Numbered from the stretch's first letter, positions 15,680 through 28,063 are shown. The stretch: 64,000 nucleotides of DNA from RUG12461 sp045657665 (GCA_045657665.1 JAZOTN010000001.1:1-64000), one strand, 5' to 3'. The notes: a model not told the origin generated them from the sequence alone. Numbers and translations are program-made.

Positions 15680-15880
15680 ATGTCGGAAGAAAAGAAAGAA
15701 GTAAAAGAAAGCTGGTGGGGCGGCCTTAAGGCAGAGTTCCAGAAGATCATCTGGCCGACAAAGGAGTCTCTTGCAAAGCAGACTGCAGCGGTCGTGATCG
15801 TTTCTGTGATCGTCGGAATTCTGATCGCATTGCTTGATACACTGATTCAGTATGGCGTCAACTTCCTGATCGGCTTATAG
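15680..15880 (+). CDS. secE: preprotein translocase subunit SecE
   Basis: The 66-aa protein has the short Gram-positive form of SecE: an amphipathic cytoplasmic region with the conserved KAEFQKIIWPTKESL segment (residues 18-32) and one transmembrane helix at about 38-64. It clamps SecY in the translocon of the cytoplasmic membrane. It lies between rpmG and nusG in the standard order and is cotranscribed from the promoter at 15413. Confidence 0.96.
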   Translation: MSEEKKEVKESWWGGLKAEFQKIIWPTKESLAKQTAAVVIVSVIVGILIALLDTLIQYGVNFLIGL

Positions 15881-15894
15881 GAGGCGGAGTATAT

Positions 15895-16410
15895 ATGGCA
15901 GAAGCACATTGGTATGTTGCTCATACCTATTCCGGCTACGAGAACAAGGTGAAAGCAAATATCGACAAGGCCATCGAGAACAGACATTTGGAGGATCAGA
16001 TCCTCGAGGTGCGTGTTCCGATGCAGGATGTCGTAGAGATCAAGAACGGAGTCCGCAAAAACACGACGAAGAAGATGTTTCCCGGATACGTTCTGATCAA
16101 TATGATCATGAACGACGATACCTGGTACGTGGTACGTAATACACGCGGAGTGACCGGATTTGTCGGTCCCGGAAGCAAGCCGGTTCCGTTGTCGGATATC
16201 GAAATGAGATCCCTCGGCATCAAGACGGACAACATCGTAATCGACTTTGAAGAGGGCGATACGGTGGCAGTACTTGCGGGTGTATGGAAAGATACGGTAG
16301 GTGTCATCCGCAGCATGAACCATAACAAACAGGTTCTGACGATTAACGTGGATCTGTTCGGACGCGAAACACCGGTTGAGGTCAGTTTCGCAGATGTGAG
16401 AAAAGTATAG
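15895..16410 (+). CDS. nusG: transcription termination/antitermination factor NusG
   Basis: The 171-aa protein has the NGN domain (residues 1-115; WYVAHTYSGYENKVKANI at the start, PGYVLINM and WYVVRNTRGVTGFVG) and a KOW domain (about 120-170; FEEGDTVAVLAGVWKDTVGVI). It binds RNA polymerase and couples it with Rho or the ribosome. GGAGG precedes the ATG by about 10 nt. It is 14 bp after secE. Confidence 0.97.
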   Translation: MAEAHWYVAHTYSGYENKVKANIDKAIENRHLEDQILEVRVPMQDVVEIKNGVRKNTTKKMFPGYVLINMIMNDDTWYVVRNTRGVTGFVGPGSKPVPLSDIEMRSLGIKTDNIVIDFEEGDTVAVLAGVWKDTVGVIRSMNHNKQVLTINVDLFGRETPVEVSFADVRKV

Positions 16411-16435
16411 CTTTAGCTTTAGGAGGAAAAGAGTC

Positions 16436-16867
16436 ATGGCTAAGAAAGTAGAAGGATATATTAAGCTTCAGATTCCTGCCGGAAAAGCAACACCGGCACC
16501 ACCGGTCGGACCGGCACTCGGTCAGCACGGTGTCAATATCGTGGAATTCACGAAGCAGTTCAATGCAAAGACCGCTGATATGGGTGATACGATCATCCCG
16601 GTTGTCATTACGGTATACGCAGACAGGAGTTTTTCGTTCATTACGAAGACTCCGCCGGCAGCAGTTCTGATCAAAAAGGCCTGCAAGATTGACAAGGCAT
16701 CAGGCGTGCCGAACAAGACAAAGGTGGCAACGCTTTCCAGAGCGGATCTGCAGCAGATCGCAGAGACCAAAATGCCCGACCTGAATGCCGGAAGCCTTGA
16801 GGCTGCGATGAGCATGATCGCCGGCACGGCACGTTCGATGGGAGTGAATGTAGAAGCTGCCCAGTGA
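16436..16867 (+). CDS. rplK: 50S ribosomal protein L11
   Basis: The 143-aa protein has the typical L11 features: the PAGKATPAPPVGPALGQHG segment near residues 13-31 and the RNA-binding C-terminal domain ending in AGTARSMGVNVE. It forms the GTPase-associated centre with 23S rRNA. AGGAGGAAA precedes the ATG. It lies 25 bp after nusG. Confidence 0.97.
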   Translation: MAKKVEGYIKLQIPAGKATPAPPVGPALGQHGVNIVEFTKQFNAKTADMGDTIIPVVITVYADRSFSFITKTPPAAVLIKKACKIDKASGVPNKTKVATLSRADLQQIAETKMPDLNAGSLEAAMSMIAGTARSMGVNVEAAQ

Positions 16868-16868
16868 G

Positions 16869-16921
16869 ATTAGTGAGATCAAGTGTCAGCGATGATCGAA
16901 CTTAACGAACGGAACTTCATT
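16869..16921 (+). repeat. dispersed intergenic repeat, copy A
   Basis: This stretch between rplK and rplA aligns over its whole length with 31609-31660 after tuf. Shared blocks are ATTA..GA.ATCAAG, a TTAACGA/TTAGCGA-type block, and the 3' end GAACTTCATT. It begins directly after the rplK stop codon. It shows no reading frame and no clear terminator. Confidence 0.6.
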
Positions 16922-16980
16922 ACAGGTAACTATAGTGGGAGACTCACAGAGTCGCCATCACCACGAAAGGAATATACATT

Positions 16981-17673
16981 ATGAAACACGGAAAGAAGTA
17001 CAATGAGGCTGCGAAGAATATCACCCGCAGCACCCAGTACGATCCCGAGGAAGCGATCGCACTGGCAAAGAAAACCGCTACGGCAAAGTTTGATGAGACC
17101 GTAGAGGTACACATCCGTACAGGGTGTGACGGAAGACATGCGGATCAGCAGATCCGTGGTGCGGTGGTTCTTCCGAACGGAACAGGTAAGACCGTACGTG
17201 TGCTGGTATTTGCAAAGGGCGTAAAGCTCGATGAAGCACAGGCGGCCGGTGCGGATCATGTCGGCGGCGAGGAGCTGATCCCGAAGATCCAGAACGATGG
17301 CTGGCTTGACTTCGATGTCGTTGTTGCAACACCGGATATGATGGGTGTTGTAGGACGTCTTGGTAAGGTTCTCGGCCCCAAGGGCCTGATGCCGAACCCG
17401 AAAGCAGGTACCGTCACGATGGACGTTACAAAAGCGATCGAGGATATCAAAGCCGGTAAGATCGAGTATCGTCTTGACAAGGCAAACATCATCCATGTGC
17501 CGATCGGGAAGGCATCCTTCTCCGAGGAACAGCTGAAGGGCAACTTTGATGCGCTGATGAGCGCGGTAATCAAGGCAAAGCCGTCGGCACTCAAAGGCCA
17601 GTATTTGAAGAGCGTGACGCTTGCGACCACCATGGGCCCGGGCGTAAAGGTAAACGTTCAGAAACTTCTGTAA
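16981..17673 (+). CDS. rplA: 50S ribosomal protein L1
   Basis: The 230-aa protein is a full-length L1 of the stalk base, with the signature VLGPKGLMPNPKAGTV near residues 127-142 and the end VKVNVQKLL. L1 often represses its own operon by binding the mRNA, and the 113-bp gap before this gene, partly filled by repeat A, may hold such a site, though I cannot identify one. GAAAGGAA precedes the ATG. Confidence 0.97.
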   Translation: MKHGKKYNEAAKNITRSTQYDPEEAIALAKKTATAKFDETVEVHIRTGCDGRHADQQIRGAVVLPNGTGKTVRVLVFAKGVKLDEAQAAGADHVGGEELIPKIQNDGWLDFDVVVATPDMMGVVGRLGKVLGPKGLMPNPKAGTVTMDVTKAIEDIKAGKIEYRLDKANIIHVPIGKASFSEEQLKGNFDALMSAVIKAKPSALKGQYLKSVTLATTMGPGVKVNVQKLL

Positions 17674-17682
17674 GAAAACTTC

Positions 17683-17806
17683 AATCAGTCCGAAGACAGC
17701 AGGCGGAATGATCCGTAAACTTTTCGAAGTGCCAGCCGAGGAACGATTTCATACGAAAGTATGTAATGTAGAACCTCTCTGTCATTTCGGACAGAGAGGT
17801 TTTTTA
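17683..17806 (+). ncRNA. L10 leader with intrinsic terminator
   Basis: The region between rplA and rplJ has the L10-leader arrangement: CCGAAGACAGCAGGCGG at about 17690, GTGCCAGCCGAGGAACG at about 17730, and an intervening stem. It ends in a strong terminator (AACCTCTCTGTC at 17772-17783 paired with 17790-17801, then a T-run to 17805), 29 bp before the rplJ start. In Firmicutes this leader binds the L10(L12)4 complex; the terminator suggests control by attenuation. Confidence 0.8.
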
Positions 17807-17834
17807 GATAAAATTGAAAAAGGAGGAAAGATTC

Positions 17835-18551
17835 GTGGCAAAAGTAGAATTGAAACAGCCGATCGTAAATGAGATCAAGGAAAGCATCGACGGCGCACAG
17901 TCTGTCGTGGTTGTAAAATATCTCGGTATCGATGTTGCCAAGGACACCGCGCTTCGAAAAGCGTTCCGTGAAGCAGACGTGAATTACAAGGTATACAAGA
18001 ATACCATGGTAAGACGTGCGATCGAAGGAACGGAATTTGAAGGTCTCGGCGATGTTCTGGAAGGACCGAACGCCTTTGCGATCAGCAAGACAGATGCGAC
18101 AGCTCCGGCAAGGATCATCTCGAAGTTTATGAAGGATGTTCAGGCGCTCGAGATCAAAGCTGGTGTTGTGGAAGGAACGCTTTATGATGCAGAAGGCATG
18201 AAGTCGATTGCGGCAGTTCCGTCCAGAGATGAACTGATCAGCAAGCTGCTCGGAAGCCTGCAGTCGCCGATCACCAACCTGGCACGCGTTCTGAATCAGA
18301 TCGCGGAAAAGGGTGGCGAGGGAGCCGCTACCGCCGAAGGCGGTACTCAGGATGCGGCGACCGACGGGTCAGGTTCGGCGGAGCCGAGCGTGACAGAACC
18401 CGCAGACGCAGCGGCAGCAGCTCCTGCAAAAGAGGAGGCTCCTGCAGAAGAAGCAAAAGCTGAGGAGACCGAAAGCAGCGAGACGACTGCCGAGCCCGCA
18501 GTTGAAGAGGAAACCACAGAAACTACTGAAGAAAATAAGGAGGAAGCATAA
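17835..18551 (+). CDS. rplJ: 50S ribosomal protein L10 with long acidic C-terminal tail
   Basis: The start is GTG at 17835, with AAAGGAGGAAAG just upstream; an in-frame TTG at 17814 would place the ribosome binding site inside the gene and is rejected. The 238-aa product has the normal L10 body to about residue 165, ending in NLARVLNQIAEKG. A further 65-70 residues of Ala, Glu, Thr and Pro (EEAPAEEAKAEETES...) form a low-complexity, highly acidic tail absent from ordinary L10 of about 165-175 aa. L10 anchors L7/L12 on the stalk; the tail may extend it. Confidence 0.95.
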   Translation: MAKVELKQPIVNEIKESIDGAQSVVVVKYLGIDVAKDTALRKAFREADVNYKVYKNTMVRRAIEGTEFEGLGDVLEGPNAFAISKTDATAPARIISKFMKDVQALEIKAGVVEGTLYDAEGMKSIAAVPSRDELISKLLGSLQSPITNLARVLNQIAEKGGEGAATAEGGTQDAATDGSGSAEPSVTEPADAAAAAPAKEEAPAEEAKAEETESSETTAEPAVEEETTETTEENKEEA

Positions 18552-18553
18552 TC

Positions 18554-18910
18554 ATGGCAAAGTTATCCAAAGAAGAATTTATCGAGATGATCAAAGAGTA
18601 CAGCGTACTGGAACTCAATGAGATCGTAAAGGCATGTGAGGAAGAGTTCGGTGTATCCGCAGCAGCAGGCGCAGCAGGCGGAGATGCAGCAGAAGAGAAG
18701 GATTCCTTCGACGTCGAGCTGACCGAGGTTGGTTCCGAAAAGATCAAGGTTATCAAGGTTGTCCGCGAGATCACCGGCCTTGGCCTCAAGGAAGCAAAAG
18801 AGCTTGTTGAGGGTGCTCCGAAGATTGTTAAGGAGGGCGCTGACAAGGCAACTGCTGAAGAGATCAAGACAAAGCTCGAAGGAGAAGGTGCAAAGGTTAC
18901 CCTCAAATAA
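18554..18910 (+). CDS. rplL: 50S ribosomal protein L7/L12
   Basis: The 118-aa protein has the N-terminal dimerisation helix region (ELNEIVKACEEEFGV), an Ala-rich hinge (residues 35-50) and the C-terminal factor-binding domain with KIKVIKVVREITGLGLKEAKELVEGAPK. It forms the flexible stalk that recruits EF-Tu and EF-G. It starts 2 bp after rplJ and is translationally linked; the ribosome binding site AAGGAGG lies in the rplJ tail. Confidence 0.97.
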   Translation: MAKLSKEEFIEMIKEYSVLELNEIVKACEEEFGVSAAAGAAGGDAAEEKDSFDVELTEVGSEKIKVIKVVREITGLGLKEAKELVEGAPKIVKEGADKATAEEIKTKLEGEGAKVTLK

Positions 18911-18932
18911 TGAGCGAAATAACAGCCTTATC

Positions 18933-18980
18933 AATAAGAGCAGAGCTTTCCAAAGAGAAGGCTCCGCTCTTATTTCTTTT
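18933..18980 (+). terminator. terminator between rplL and rpoB
   Basis: AATAAGAGC pairs with GCTCTTATT, with AGC/GCT above it and an internal loop, followed by TTCTTTT. A separate promoter for rpoB follows, so it probably only reduces read-through into rpoB. Confidence 0.75.
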
Positions 18981-19015
18981 CTGAAAACTGTTCTGAAATT
19001 CCCAGTAAAAATTCC

Positions 19016-19045
19016 TTGACAGTCCCAAAAAGTTGTGTTTATAAT
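19016..19045 (+). promoter_or_regulatory. sigma-A promoter of rpoBC
   Basis: TTGACA (19016-19021), an 18-bp spacer and TATAAT (19040-19045) lie 92 bp before rpoB. Both boxes are perfect matches to the consensus. Confidence 0.85.
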
Positions 19046-19137
19046 ATAGATTGCACTGTTATGGTGTGATAGGTGAACTATGCCCATTCGCGCCACTTCG
19101 TGTGTTAGCAATTAAATAATGAAAGGTGAAGCGTCAA

Positions 19138-22100
19138 ATGGAAAAGAACAGAATACGTCCTGTAAAGGGCGGAAAAGGTATCCGCATGAGCTATTCGAGG
19201 CAGAAAGAAGTTCTGGAGATGCCCAATCTGATCGAAGTCCAAAAGGATTCGTATCAGTGGTTTCTCAACGAAGGCCTCAAAGAAGTTTTTGCGGATATTT
19301 CTCCGATTACCGATTACAACGGACACCTCTCGCTCGAGTTCGTGGATTTCAAGCTCTGTACAGACGAGACGAAGTATTCCATTGCGGAGTGCAAGCTTCG
19401 TGATGCGAATTACTCCGCACCTCTCCGCGTTAAAGTTCGTCTCCACAACAAGGAGAATGACGAGATCAGCGAACATGAGATCTTTATGGGAGATCTTCCG
19501 CTGATGACCGAAACCGGTACGTTTGTTGTAAACGGTGCTGAGCGTGTTATCGTCAGCCAGCTCGTCCGGTCTCCCGGTATCTATTATGATATCGCCCATG
19601 ACAAGATCGGAAAGCAGCTCTATTCCTGTACCGTGATCCCGAACAGGGGCGCATGGCTGGAGTATGAAACAGATTCCAATGACGTTTTTTACGTAAGGGT
19701 AGACCGTACCCGTAAGGTCCCGATCACGGTTCTGATCCGTGCACTCGGTATCGGTACGAACCAGGAGATTATTGACCTGTTCGGCGAAGAGCCGAAGATT
19801 ATGGCGAGCCTTGGAAAGGACCCGTCCATTACCGAGAAAGAGCCGCAGGGAAGCCGCGAAGGCGGACTTCTTGAGCTTTATAAGAAGATCCGTCCGGGCG
19901 AGCCGCTTACCGTGGAAAGTGCTGACAGCCTGATTACGGCTATGTTTTTTGATCCGCGTCGTTATGACCTTGCAAAGGTCGGACGTTACAAATTTAATAA
20001 GAAGCTTCACTTTAAGAACCGTCTGAAGGACCAGGTGCTTGCAGAAGACGTGCTCGACGAGAGCACGGGCGAGGTTTTCTCGGCAGGAACACGTCTTACG
20101 AGAGAACAGGCCGAGCAGATCCAGAATGCCGGCGTACCGTTCGTCTGGATCGAGACGGAAGAGCGCAAGGTAAAGGTGCTCTCCTCCATGATGGTAGATA
20201 TCAAGACTTATCTTCCGGGTGTGAAGGATACCAAAAAAGAACTTGGTATCGGCGAACTCGTTTATTACCCGGTGCTCAGGAAGCTGATGGAAGAGAATCC
20301 GGATGAGAAGGATCTCATCGAGGCCGTAAGGGCAAACGTTGCCGATCTGGTACCGAAGCATATCACAAGAGAAGACATCTTTGCATCCGTAAACTACAAC
20401 ATTCATCTGGAGTGGGGCATCGGAAACAAGGATGATATCGATCACCTCGGAAACCGCCGTATCCGTGCGGTTGGTGAGCTGCTTCAGAATCAGTATCGTA
20501 TCGGACTTTCCCGCATGGAGCGTGTGGTCAGGGAGCGTATGACAACACAGGATGTGGAGAGCATTTCTCCCCAGTCCCTGATCAATATCAAACCTGTGAC
20601 TGCGGCTGTCAAGGAGTTTTTCGGTTCCTCACAGCTTTCACAGTTCATGGATCAGAATAACCCGCTCGGCGAGCTGACGCATAAGCGTCGTCTTTCCGCA
20701 CTCGGCCCCGGCGGACTTTCCCGTGACCGTGCCGGATTCGAGGTTCGTGACGTCCACTACTCCCATTACGGACGTATGTGCCCGATTGAAACGCCTGAAG
20801 GTCCGAACATCGGATTGATCAACTCCCTTGCTTGCTACGCGAGGATCAATGAATACGGTTTCGTGGAGGCTCCGTACCGAAGGATCGACAAGAGCGATCC
20901 GGAAAACCCGGTCGTAACTGATGAGGTTGTATATATGACTGCCGATGAGGAAGATAACTTCCATGTTGCGCAGGCAAACGAAAAGCTGGATGAGAAGGGA
21001 CGTTTTATCCGTAACTCCGTATCCGGCCGTTATAAGGATGAAACGCAGGAATACGACAAGCACATGTTCGACTTTATGGACGTCTCTCCGAAGATGGTCT
21101 TCTCGGTCGCGACCGCGCTGATTCCGTTCCTGCAGAACGACGATGCGAACCGCGCGCTGATGGGCTCCAACATGCAGCGCCAGGCCGTACCGCTTCTGAC
21201 CACCGAAACACCGGTTGTCGGTACCGGTATGGAAAGCAAGGCTGCTGTTGACTCCGGTGTCTGCGTTGTGGCAAAACGTTCCGGTACGGTGGAACGCGCA
21301 GTCAGCAACGAGATCCGGATCAAAGCGGATGAAGACGGACAGGTGGATGTCTATGAACTCCAGAAATTTGTCCGCAGCAACCAGAGTAACTGCTACAACC
21401 AGAGACCGATCGTGCTGAAGGGTGATCATGTGGAAGCGGGCGAAGTCATAGCGGATGGTCCTTCCACGGAAAACGGAGAGCTTGCTCTCGGAAAGAACCC
21501 GCTGATCGGCTTCATGACCTGGGAAGGTTACAACTACGAGGACGCGGTCCTTCTTTCGGAGCGTCTCGTTCAGGAGGATGTATACACCTCCATCCATATT
21601 GAGGAATATGAGGCGGAAGCGCGTGATACGAAGCTCGGACCCGAGGAGATCACGAGAGACGTACCGGGTGTCGGCGATGACGCGTTAAAAGACCTTGATG
21701 AACGTGGCGTGATCCGTATCGGTGCGGAGGTCCGTGCCGGTGATATCCTGGTTGGAAAGGTCACTCCGAAGGGAGAGACCGAGCTGACTGCAGAGGAGCG
21801 TCTGCTTCGCGCGATCTTCGGTGAAAAGGCAAGAGAGGTTCGTGATACGAGTCTTAAAGTTCCGCACGGTGAATACGGTATCGTTGTGGATGCAAAGGTC
21901 TTCACCCGTGAGAACGGTGATGAACTTTCACCGGGTGTCAACCAGTCCGTCCGCATTTACATTGCACAGAAGAGAAAGATCTCCGTCGGTGACAAGATGG
22001 CAGGCCGTCACGGAAACAAGGGTGTGGTTTCCCGCGTGCTCCCTGTGGAGGATATGCCTTTCCTGCCGAACGGGCGTCCGCTTGACATCGTTTTGAATCC

Positions 22101-23025
22101 TCTTGGCGTGCCGAGCCGTATGAATATCGGACAGGTCCTTGAGATCCACCTTTCGCTTGCGGCGAAAGCGCTCGGCATCAATATCGAGACCCCTGTGTTT
22201 GACGGCGCAAACGAGAAAGATATCCAGGATACCCTGGAACTCGCGAATGACTACGTCAATCTGGAGTGGGATGAGTTTGAGAAAAAATATAAATCCACGC
22301 TGAATAAAGATGTTCTGAAATATCTCGGTGAGCATCTTGAAAACCGTGAGGAGTGGAAGGGCGTACCGATCAGCCGTGACGGAAAGGTACAGCTTCGTGA
22401 CGGACGTACCGGAGAGTTCTTTGACGCGCCGGTTACGATCGGACACATGCACTACTTAAAACTCCATCACCTGGTAGATGACAAGATCCATGCACGTTCC
22501 ACCGGTCCATACTCCCTGGTGACGCAGCAGCCCCTCGGCGGTAAAGCCCAGTTCGGCGGACAGCGTTTCGGTGAGATGGAGGTGTGGGCTCTTGAGGCAT
22601 ACGGCGCTTCCTACACATTGCAGGAGATCCTGACGATGAAGTCTGACGACGTGGTAGGCCGTGTCAAGACCTATGAAGCGATCATCAAGGGCGACAATAT
22701 TCCGGAACCGGGTGTGCCTGAGTCCTTCAAGGTGCTTCTTAAGGAGCTTCAGTCTCTTGGACTTGATGTACGTGTGCTGGATGAGGACCGTAATGAGGTT
22801 CAGCTAATGGAAACCTCGGAATACGGCAATACGAATCTGAACTCCATTATTTCGGGAGATAAGGATTTTGCGTTTGAGGATAGCGAGTCGTTTGAGAGAC
22901 ATGGCTATTCCAAACAGGAATTCAACGAAGAGGGCGAACTCGAAACCATCGACGATGAAGAAGTCGGCGAATTTGATGACGACGATGTTCTTCCAGAAGA
23001 CAGTTTCGACGACGTAGACGAATAG
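19138..23025 (+). CDS. rpoB: RNA polymerase beta subunit
   Basis: The 1295-aa protein starts at ATG 19138 (MEKNRIRPVKGG), 8 nt after AAAGGTGA; an in-frame GTG at 19126 lies within that ribosome binding site. It is the full beta subunit. The rifampicin-binding cluster reads SSQLSQFMDQNNPLGELTHK then RRLSALGPGG, with no classical resistance change visible. The catalytic region GDKMAGRHGNKG and C-terminal clamp EMEVWALEAYGA are intact. The end is an acidic tail rich in Asp and Glu (last 60 residues). It is 13 bp from rpoC. Confidence 0.98.
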   Translation: MEKNRIRPVKGGKGIRMSYSRQKEVLEMPNLIEVQKDSYQWFLNEGLKEVFADISPITDYNGHLSLEFVDFKLCTDETKYSIAECKLRDANYSAPLRVKVRLHNKENDEISEHEIFMGDLPLMTETGTFVVNGAERVIVSQLVRSPGIYYDIAHDKIGKQLYSCTVIPNRGAWLEYETDSNDVFYVRVDRTRKVPITVLIRALGIGTNQEIIDLFGEEPKIMASLGKDPSITEKEPQGSREGGLLELYKKIRPGEPLTVESADSLITAMFFDPRRYDLAKVGRYKFNKKLHFKNRLKDQVLAEDVLDESTGEVFSAGTRLTREQAEQIQNAGVPFVWIETEERKVKVLSSMMVDIKTYLPGVKDTKKELGIGELVYYPVLRKLMEENPDEKDLIEAVRANVADLVPKHITREDIFASVNYNIHLEWGIGNKDDIDHLGNRRIRAVGELLQNQYRIGLSRMERVVRERMTTQDVESISPQSLINIKPVTAAVKEFFGSSQLSQFMDQNNPLGELTHKRRLSALGPGGLSRDRAGFEVRDVHYSHYGRMCPIETPEGPNIGLINSLACYARINEYGFVEAPYRRIDKSDPENPVVTDEVVYMTADEEDNFHVAQANEKLDEKGRFIRNSVSGRYKDETQEYDKHMFDFMDVSPKMVFSVATALIPFLQNDDANRALMGSNMQRQAVPLLTTETPVVGTGMESKAAVDSGVCVVAKRSGTVERAVSNEIRIKADEDGQVDVYELQKFVRSNQSNCYNQRPIVLKGDHVEAGEVIADGPSTENGELALGKNPLIGFMTWEGYNYEDAVLLSERLVQEDVYTSIHIEEYEAEARDTKLGPEEITRDVPGVGDDALKDLDERGVIRIGAEVRAGDILVGKVTPKGETELTAEERLLRAIFGEKAREVRDTSLKVPHGEYGIVVDAKVFTRENGDELSPGVNQSVRIYIAQKRKISVGDKMAGRHGNKGVVSRVLPVEDMPFLPNGRPLDIVLNPLGVPSRMNIGQVLEIHLSLAAKALGINIETPVFDGANEKDIQDTLELANDYVNLEWDEFEKKYKSTLNKDVLKYLGEHLENREEWKGVPISRDGKVQLRDGRTGEFFDAPVTIGHMHYLKLHHLVDDKIHARSTGPYSLVTQQPLGGKAQFGGQRFGEMEVWALEAYGASYTLQEILTMKSDDVVGRVKTYEAIIKGDNIPEPGVPESFKVLLKELQSLGLDVRVLDEDRNEVQLMETSEYGNTNLNSIISGDKDFAFEDSESFERHGYSKQEFNEEGELETIDDEEVGEFDDDDVLPEDSFDDVDE

Positions 23026-23038
23026 GAGGGAAAGATCG

Positions 23039-26770
<3,732 letters not shown>

Positions 26771-26785
26771 AAAAGATATTCAGGA

Positions 26786-26816
26786 ACGGGAACCCGGCTT
26801 AAGGGTTCCCGTTTTT
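26786..26816 (+). terminator. terminator after rpoC
   Basis: ACGGGAACCC and GGGTTCCCGT form a perfect 10-bp stem around a 7-nt loop, followed by T residues. It separates rpoBC from the rpsL promoter. Confidence 0.93.
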
Positions 26817-26826
26817 CAAAAATCGC

Positions 26827-26855
26827 TTGACAACGGTGAAAACCGCTTCTATAAT
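26827..26855 (+). promoter_or_regulatory. sigma-A promoter of rpsL-rpsG-fusA
   Basis: A perfect TTGACA (26827-26832), 17-bp spacer and TATAAT (26850-26855) follow the rpoC terminator and precede rpsL by 73 bp. Confidence 0.9.
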
Positions 26856-26928
26856 ACGGTAGTGTGCGTTTTTGTGCATGCTGCCGTATTTATAATAGGT
26901 AATAATTCAAACAGAAGGAGGTGAAAAC

Positions 26929-27348
26929 ATGCCAACATTCAACCAGTTAGTCAGAAAAGGACGTGAGACATCTGTAAAGAAGTCTACGGCGCCGGCTCTT
27001 CAGAGAGGCTACAATTCTCTCAAGAAGAAGTATACAGATTTATCTTCTCCGCAGAAGAGAGGTGTCTGCACGGCGGTTAAGACTGCTACTCCTAAGAAGC
27101 CTAACTCGGCGCTCCGTAAGATTGCCAGAGTACGTCTTTCAAACGGGATCGAAGTCACAAGCTATATCCCGGGAGAAGGCCACAATCTTCAGGAGCACAG
27201 CGTTGTACTGATCCGCGGCGGAAGAGTAAAAGACCTTCCCGGTACGAGATATCATATCATCCGCGGAACGCTGGATACCGCAGGCGTCGGCAATCGTCGC
27301 CAGGCCCGTTCCAAGTACGGCGCGAAGCGTCCGAAGGAAGCGAAGTAA
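26929..27348 (+). CDS. rpsL: 30S ribosomal protein S12
   Basis: The 139-aa S12 has the decoding-centre segment TPKKPNSALRK with unaltered lysine residues, so no streptomycin-resistance change is visible, and the second loop YIPGEGHNLQEHSVVLIRGGRVKDLPG. GAAGGAGGTGA precedes the ATG. It is the first gene of the str operon, under the promoter at 26827. Confidence 0.98.
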   Translation: MPTFNQLVRKGRETSVKKSTAPALQRGYNSLKKKYTDLSSPQKRGVCTAVKTATPKKPNSALRKIARVRLSNGIEVTSYIPGEGHNLQEHSVVLIRGGRVKDLPGTRYHIIRGTLDTAGVGNRRQARSKYGAKRPKEAK

Positions 27349-27434
27349 AAGATGCCTGAAACGGCAGAATCAAAGGTTAGTGTTGGATATGTTTTTCAAG
27401 ATATGAAGATATACCCGGCACCTGAGCGTAAGAA

Positions 27435-27459
27435 TCGAAAAAATCTCTGATTTTTTCGA
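27435..27459 (+). promoter_or_regulatory. perfect hairpin in the rpsL-rpsG gap
   Basis: TCGAAAAAATC and GATTTTTTCGA form an 11-bp perfect stem with a TCT loop. It directly precedes AAAGGAGG, the ribosome binding site of the small reading frame at 27476. It is not followed by a T-run, though the descending arm itself holds six T residues. Confidence 0.55.
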
Positions 27460-27475
27460 AAGGAGGAACAGCGGA

Positions 27476-27556
27476 GTGGATGTGAGCATCGGATTTATCC
27501 GGTGCGAACGTAAACGGAGCTTGTTCCGACGCAGTACCGATGATTTAATTGTATGA
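27476..27556 (+). CDS. candidate 26-residue small protein before rpsG
   Basis: A GTG start with AAAGGAGG 9 nt upstream opens a frame reading VDVSIGFIRCERKRSLFRRS and ending TDDLIV, closed by TGA at 27554. The product is basic, and its stop lies just before the rpsG ribosome binding site (AAGGAGGG at 27560). It could be a real small protein or a leader peptide whose translation affects rpsG. The evidence is only the strong ribosome binding site and its position. Confidence 0.4.
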   Translation: MDVSIGFIRCERKRSLFRRSTDDLIV

Positions 27557-27574
27557 TTAAGGAGGGAAGTAAAA

Positions 27575-28045
27575 GTGCCACGCAAAGGACATACTCAGAA
27601 AAGAGACGTGTTAGCGGATCCGATCTACAACAGCAAAGTGGTTACCAAGCTGATCAACAATATCATGTTGGACGGCAAAAAGGGTGTAGCCCAGAAGATT
27701 GTATACGGAGCATTCGCTAAGGTCGAGGAAAAGAGCGGAAAACCGGCACTCGAGGTTTTTGAAGAGGCAATGAACAATGTGATGCCCATTCTCGAGGTAA
27801 AAGCAAGACGTATCGGTGGAGCAACCTATCAGGTGCCGATCGAGGTGCGTCCGGATCGCCGTCAGGCTCTTGGACTCCGGTGGCTGACCATGTTCTCAAG
27901 AAATCGCGGTGAAAAGACGATGGAAGACCGTCTCGCGAATGAGATCCTGGATGCAGCGAACAATACCGGTTCCTCGGTTAAGAGAAAAGAAGATATGCAC
28001 AAGATGGCGGAAGCAAACAAGGCATTTGCTCATTACCGCTTCTAG
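27575..28045 (+). CDS. rpsG: 30S ribosomal protein S7
   Basis: The 156-aa S7 starts with GTG after AAGGAGGGAAGTAAAA and has the conserved PRKGHTQKRDVLADPIYNSK start and the RRIGGATYQVPIEVRPDRR segment. It nucleates assembly of the 30S head. The gap of 226 bp after rpsL is unusually long and holds a hairpin and a small frame. S7 is the usual autoregulator of str operons. It is followed by fusA after 18 bp. Confidence 0.98.
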   Translation: MPRKGHTQKRDVLADPIYNSKVVTKLINNIMLDGKKGVAQKIVYGAFAKVEEKSGKPALEVFEEAMNNVMPILEVKARRIGGATYQVPIEVRPDRRQALGLRWLTMFSRNRGEKTMEDRLANEILDAANNTGSSVKRKEDMHKMAEANKAFAHYRF

Positions 28046-28063
28046 TAACAGGAGGAAAAGATT

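Noticed and set aside
17814..17834. TTG start for rplJ seven codons upstream
   Set aside because: Those codons contain the AAAGGAGG ribosome binding site of the GTG start at 17835, which matches the usual L10 N-terminus.
19105..20445. 446-codon minus-strand frame opposite rpoB
   Set aside because: High-expression codon bias in rpoB leaves long open antisense frames; there is no start signal or recognisable domain. The same holds for frames opposite rpoC, fusA and tuf.
19138..23025. Resistance changes in rpoB or rpsL
   Set aside because: The rifampicin cluster of RpoB and the PKKPNSALRK loop of S12 look like wild type, with only substitutions usual for Clostridia.
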